The notes beneath the pieces are model-generated. The model saw nothing but the letters and a program-made list of their open reading frames with translations, searched no databases and was not told where the DNA came from. This document shows, piece after piece, positions 63,641-64,000 of a stretch of DNA of 64,000 nucleotides (positions within the stretch are counted from its first letter, which is position 1; every line of letters begins with the position of its first letter). Source of the DNA: Planoprotostelium fungivorum (taxonomy: Eukaryota; Evosea; Variosea; Cavosteliida; Cavosteliaceae); the NCBI GenBank assembly GCA_003024175.1, contig MDYQ01000073.1, forward strand, positions 43,545 to 107,544, read 5' to 3'. The translations under genes were made by a program, and so were the position numbers.

Positions 63641-63775
63641 ATTTATCTACAACTCTCCTCGCACTGAATGCTTGTCTCCTGTGTTCTGTTTGGTAATCCT
63701 CTGCAAAACATTTGTAAGCGTTCGCGCGCTCTGTACTCGTTTTATGCAGTCTGGGTGGAAATCTATACACTCAAA
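63618..63775 (+). repeat. Dispersed ~155-bp repeat, copy 3
   Basis: catagtaaaaggggatatta, tagcggatttatctacaact, gcactgaatgcttgtctcct, ctctgcaaaacatttgtaag and a tttatgcagtctgggtggaa block, in the same order as copies 1 and 2 but more diverged. It overlaps the 5' side of the minus-strand exon ending at 63430. Confidence 0.8.
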
Positions 63776-63821
63776 TCATACAAAAGACACAAGGAGAGAG
63801 AGCTACATGTTCAGATTTGAT

Positions 63822-63986
63822 TTAGCGTCCTGCCTTTTCTGACGTGCAGTGATGGTGCATCTCAGTTTGGTCCAATTGACCAAATCTCTTGTTGAACGCT
63901 TGGATTACAATCATTTGTTTTCTGATAAATTCAATCTTATTTTCCAATTCGTTTTGCGTCTCTTCCAGCTGAACCTCCAAAGACAT
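63822..63986 (-). CDS. Possible small coiled-coil protein (54 residues)
   Basis: Complete frame MSLEVQLEETQNELENKIEF...QMIVIQAFNKRFGQL to SEKAGR with TAA at 63822-63824. The first 40 residues form a regular heptad coiled coil. It may be a short protein or the first exon of a gene; 14 bases remain before the window edge. Confidence 0.4.
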   Translation of the reverse strand: MSLEVQLEETQNELENKIEFIRKQMIVIQAFNKRFGQLDQTEMHHHCTSEKAGR

Positions 63987-64000
63987 TGTCTTGTTTTTGC

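Overview
This is nuclear DNA of a gene-dense, intron-rich unicellular eukaryote. Introns are mostly 30-60 nt, usually start GTGAG, and end in CAG or TAG. Genes lie tens to hundreds of bases apart on both strands. Gene content fits an amoebozoan, perhaps a protosteloid amoeba: a PH-CRIB-kinase PAK, an EF-hand/kinase fusion, an LD-motif/five-LIM protein, a beta-helix/tyrosine-kinase gene, an F-box/SUKH protein and a RUN-coiled-coil-Rubicon protein. The lineage is inferred from architecture and was not tested. Standard stop codons explain almost every gene. Several frames break at homopolymer runs and one base is N, so some broken genes may be sequencing errors.

Layout, 1-26 kb: RanBPM/CTLH protein (+), coiled-coil protein (-), dual-specificity phosphatase (-), F-box/SUKH protein (+), MORN-RING gene with a disturbed frame (+), secreted LamG protein (-), Na+/H+ exchanger (+), phosphatidylinositol phosphate kinase (+), ubiquitin-activating enzyme E1 (-), a protein with three winged-helix domains (+), then a cluster of three EF-hand genes, the last fused to a kinase. 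26-50 kb: an unrecognised gene, tRNA-His, a membrane protein, a DYRK kinase, two unrecognised nuclear-looking proteins, a single-pass membrane protein, a nucleotide-sugar transporter, an unrecognised gene, the PAK, tRNA-Gln, amidophosphoribosyltransferase, a truncated tyrosine kinase, NPL4 and the LIM protein.

50-64 kb is repeat-rich. It holds a decayed PIF/Harbinger-like transposon (Myb-like ORF1 and DDE transposase, divergent) with an internal tandem duplication, a 0.7-kb element bounded by TTAA and inverted repeats, four copies of a ~155-bp dispersed repeat, a RUN/Rubicon-homology gene and a HEAT-like gene.

The genes are mostly housekeeping and signalling, with no operon-like organisation. 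Ubiquitin handling recurs (E1, NPL4, F-box, RanBPM/CTLH, RING), as do phosphoinositide/small-GTPase signalling (PIP kinase, PAK, RUN/RH) and calcium signalling (EF-hand cluster). The most unusual small-scale signal is the octamer CGTTGTAG and its complement, which recur in introns of several unrelated genes and often form the 3' splice site.
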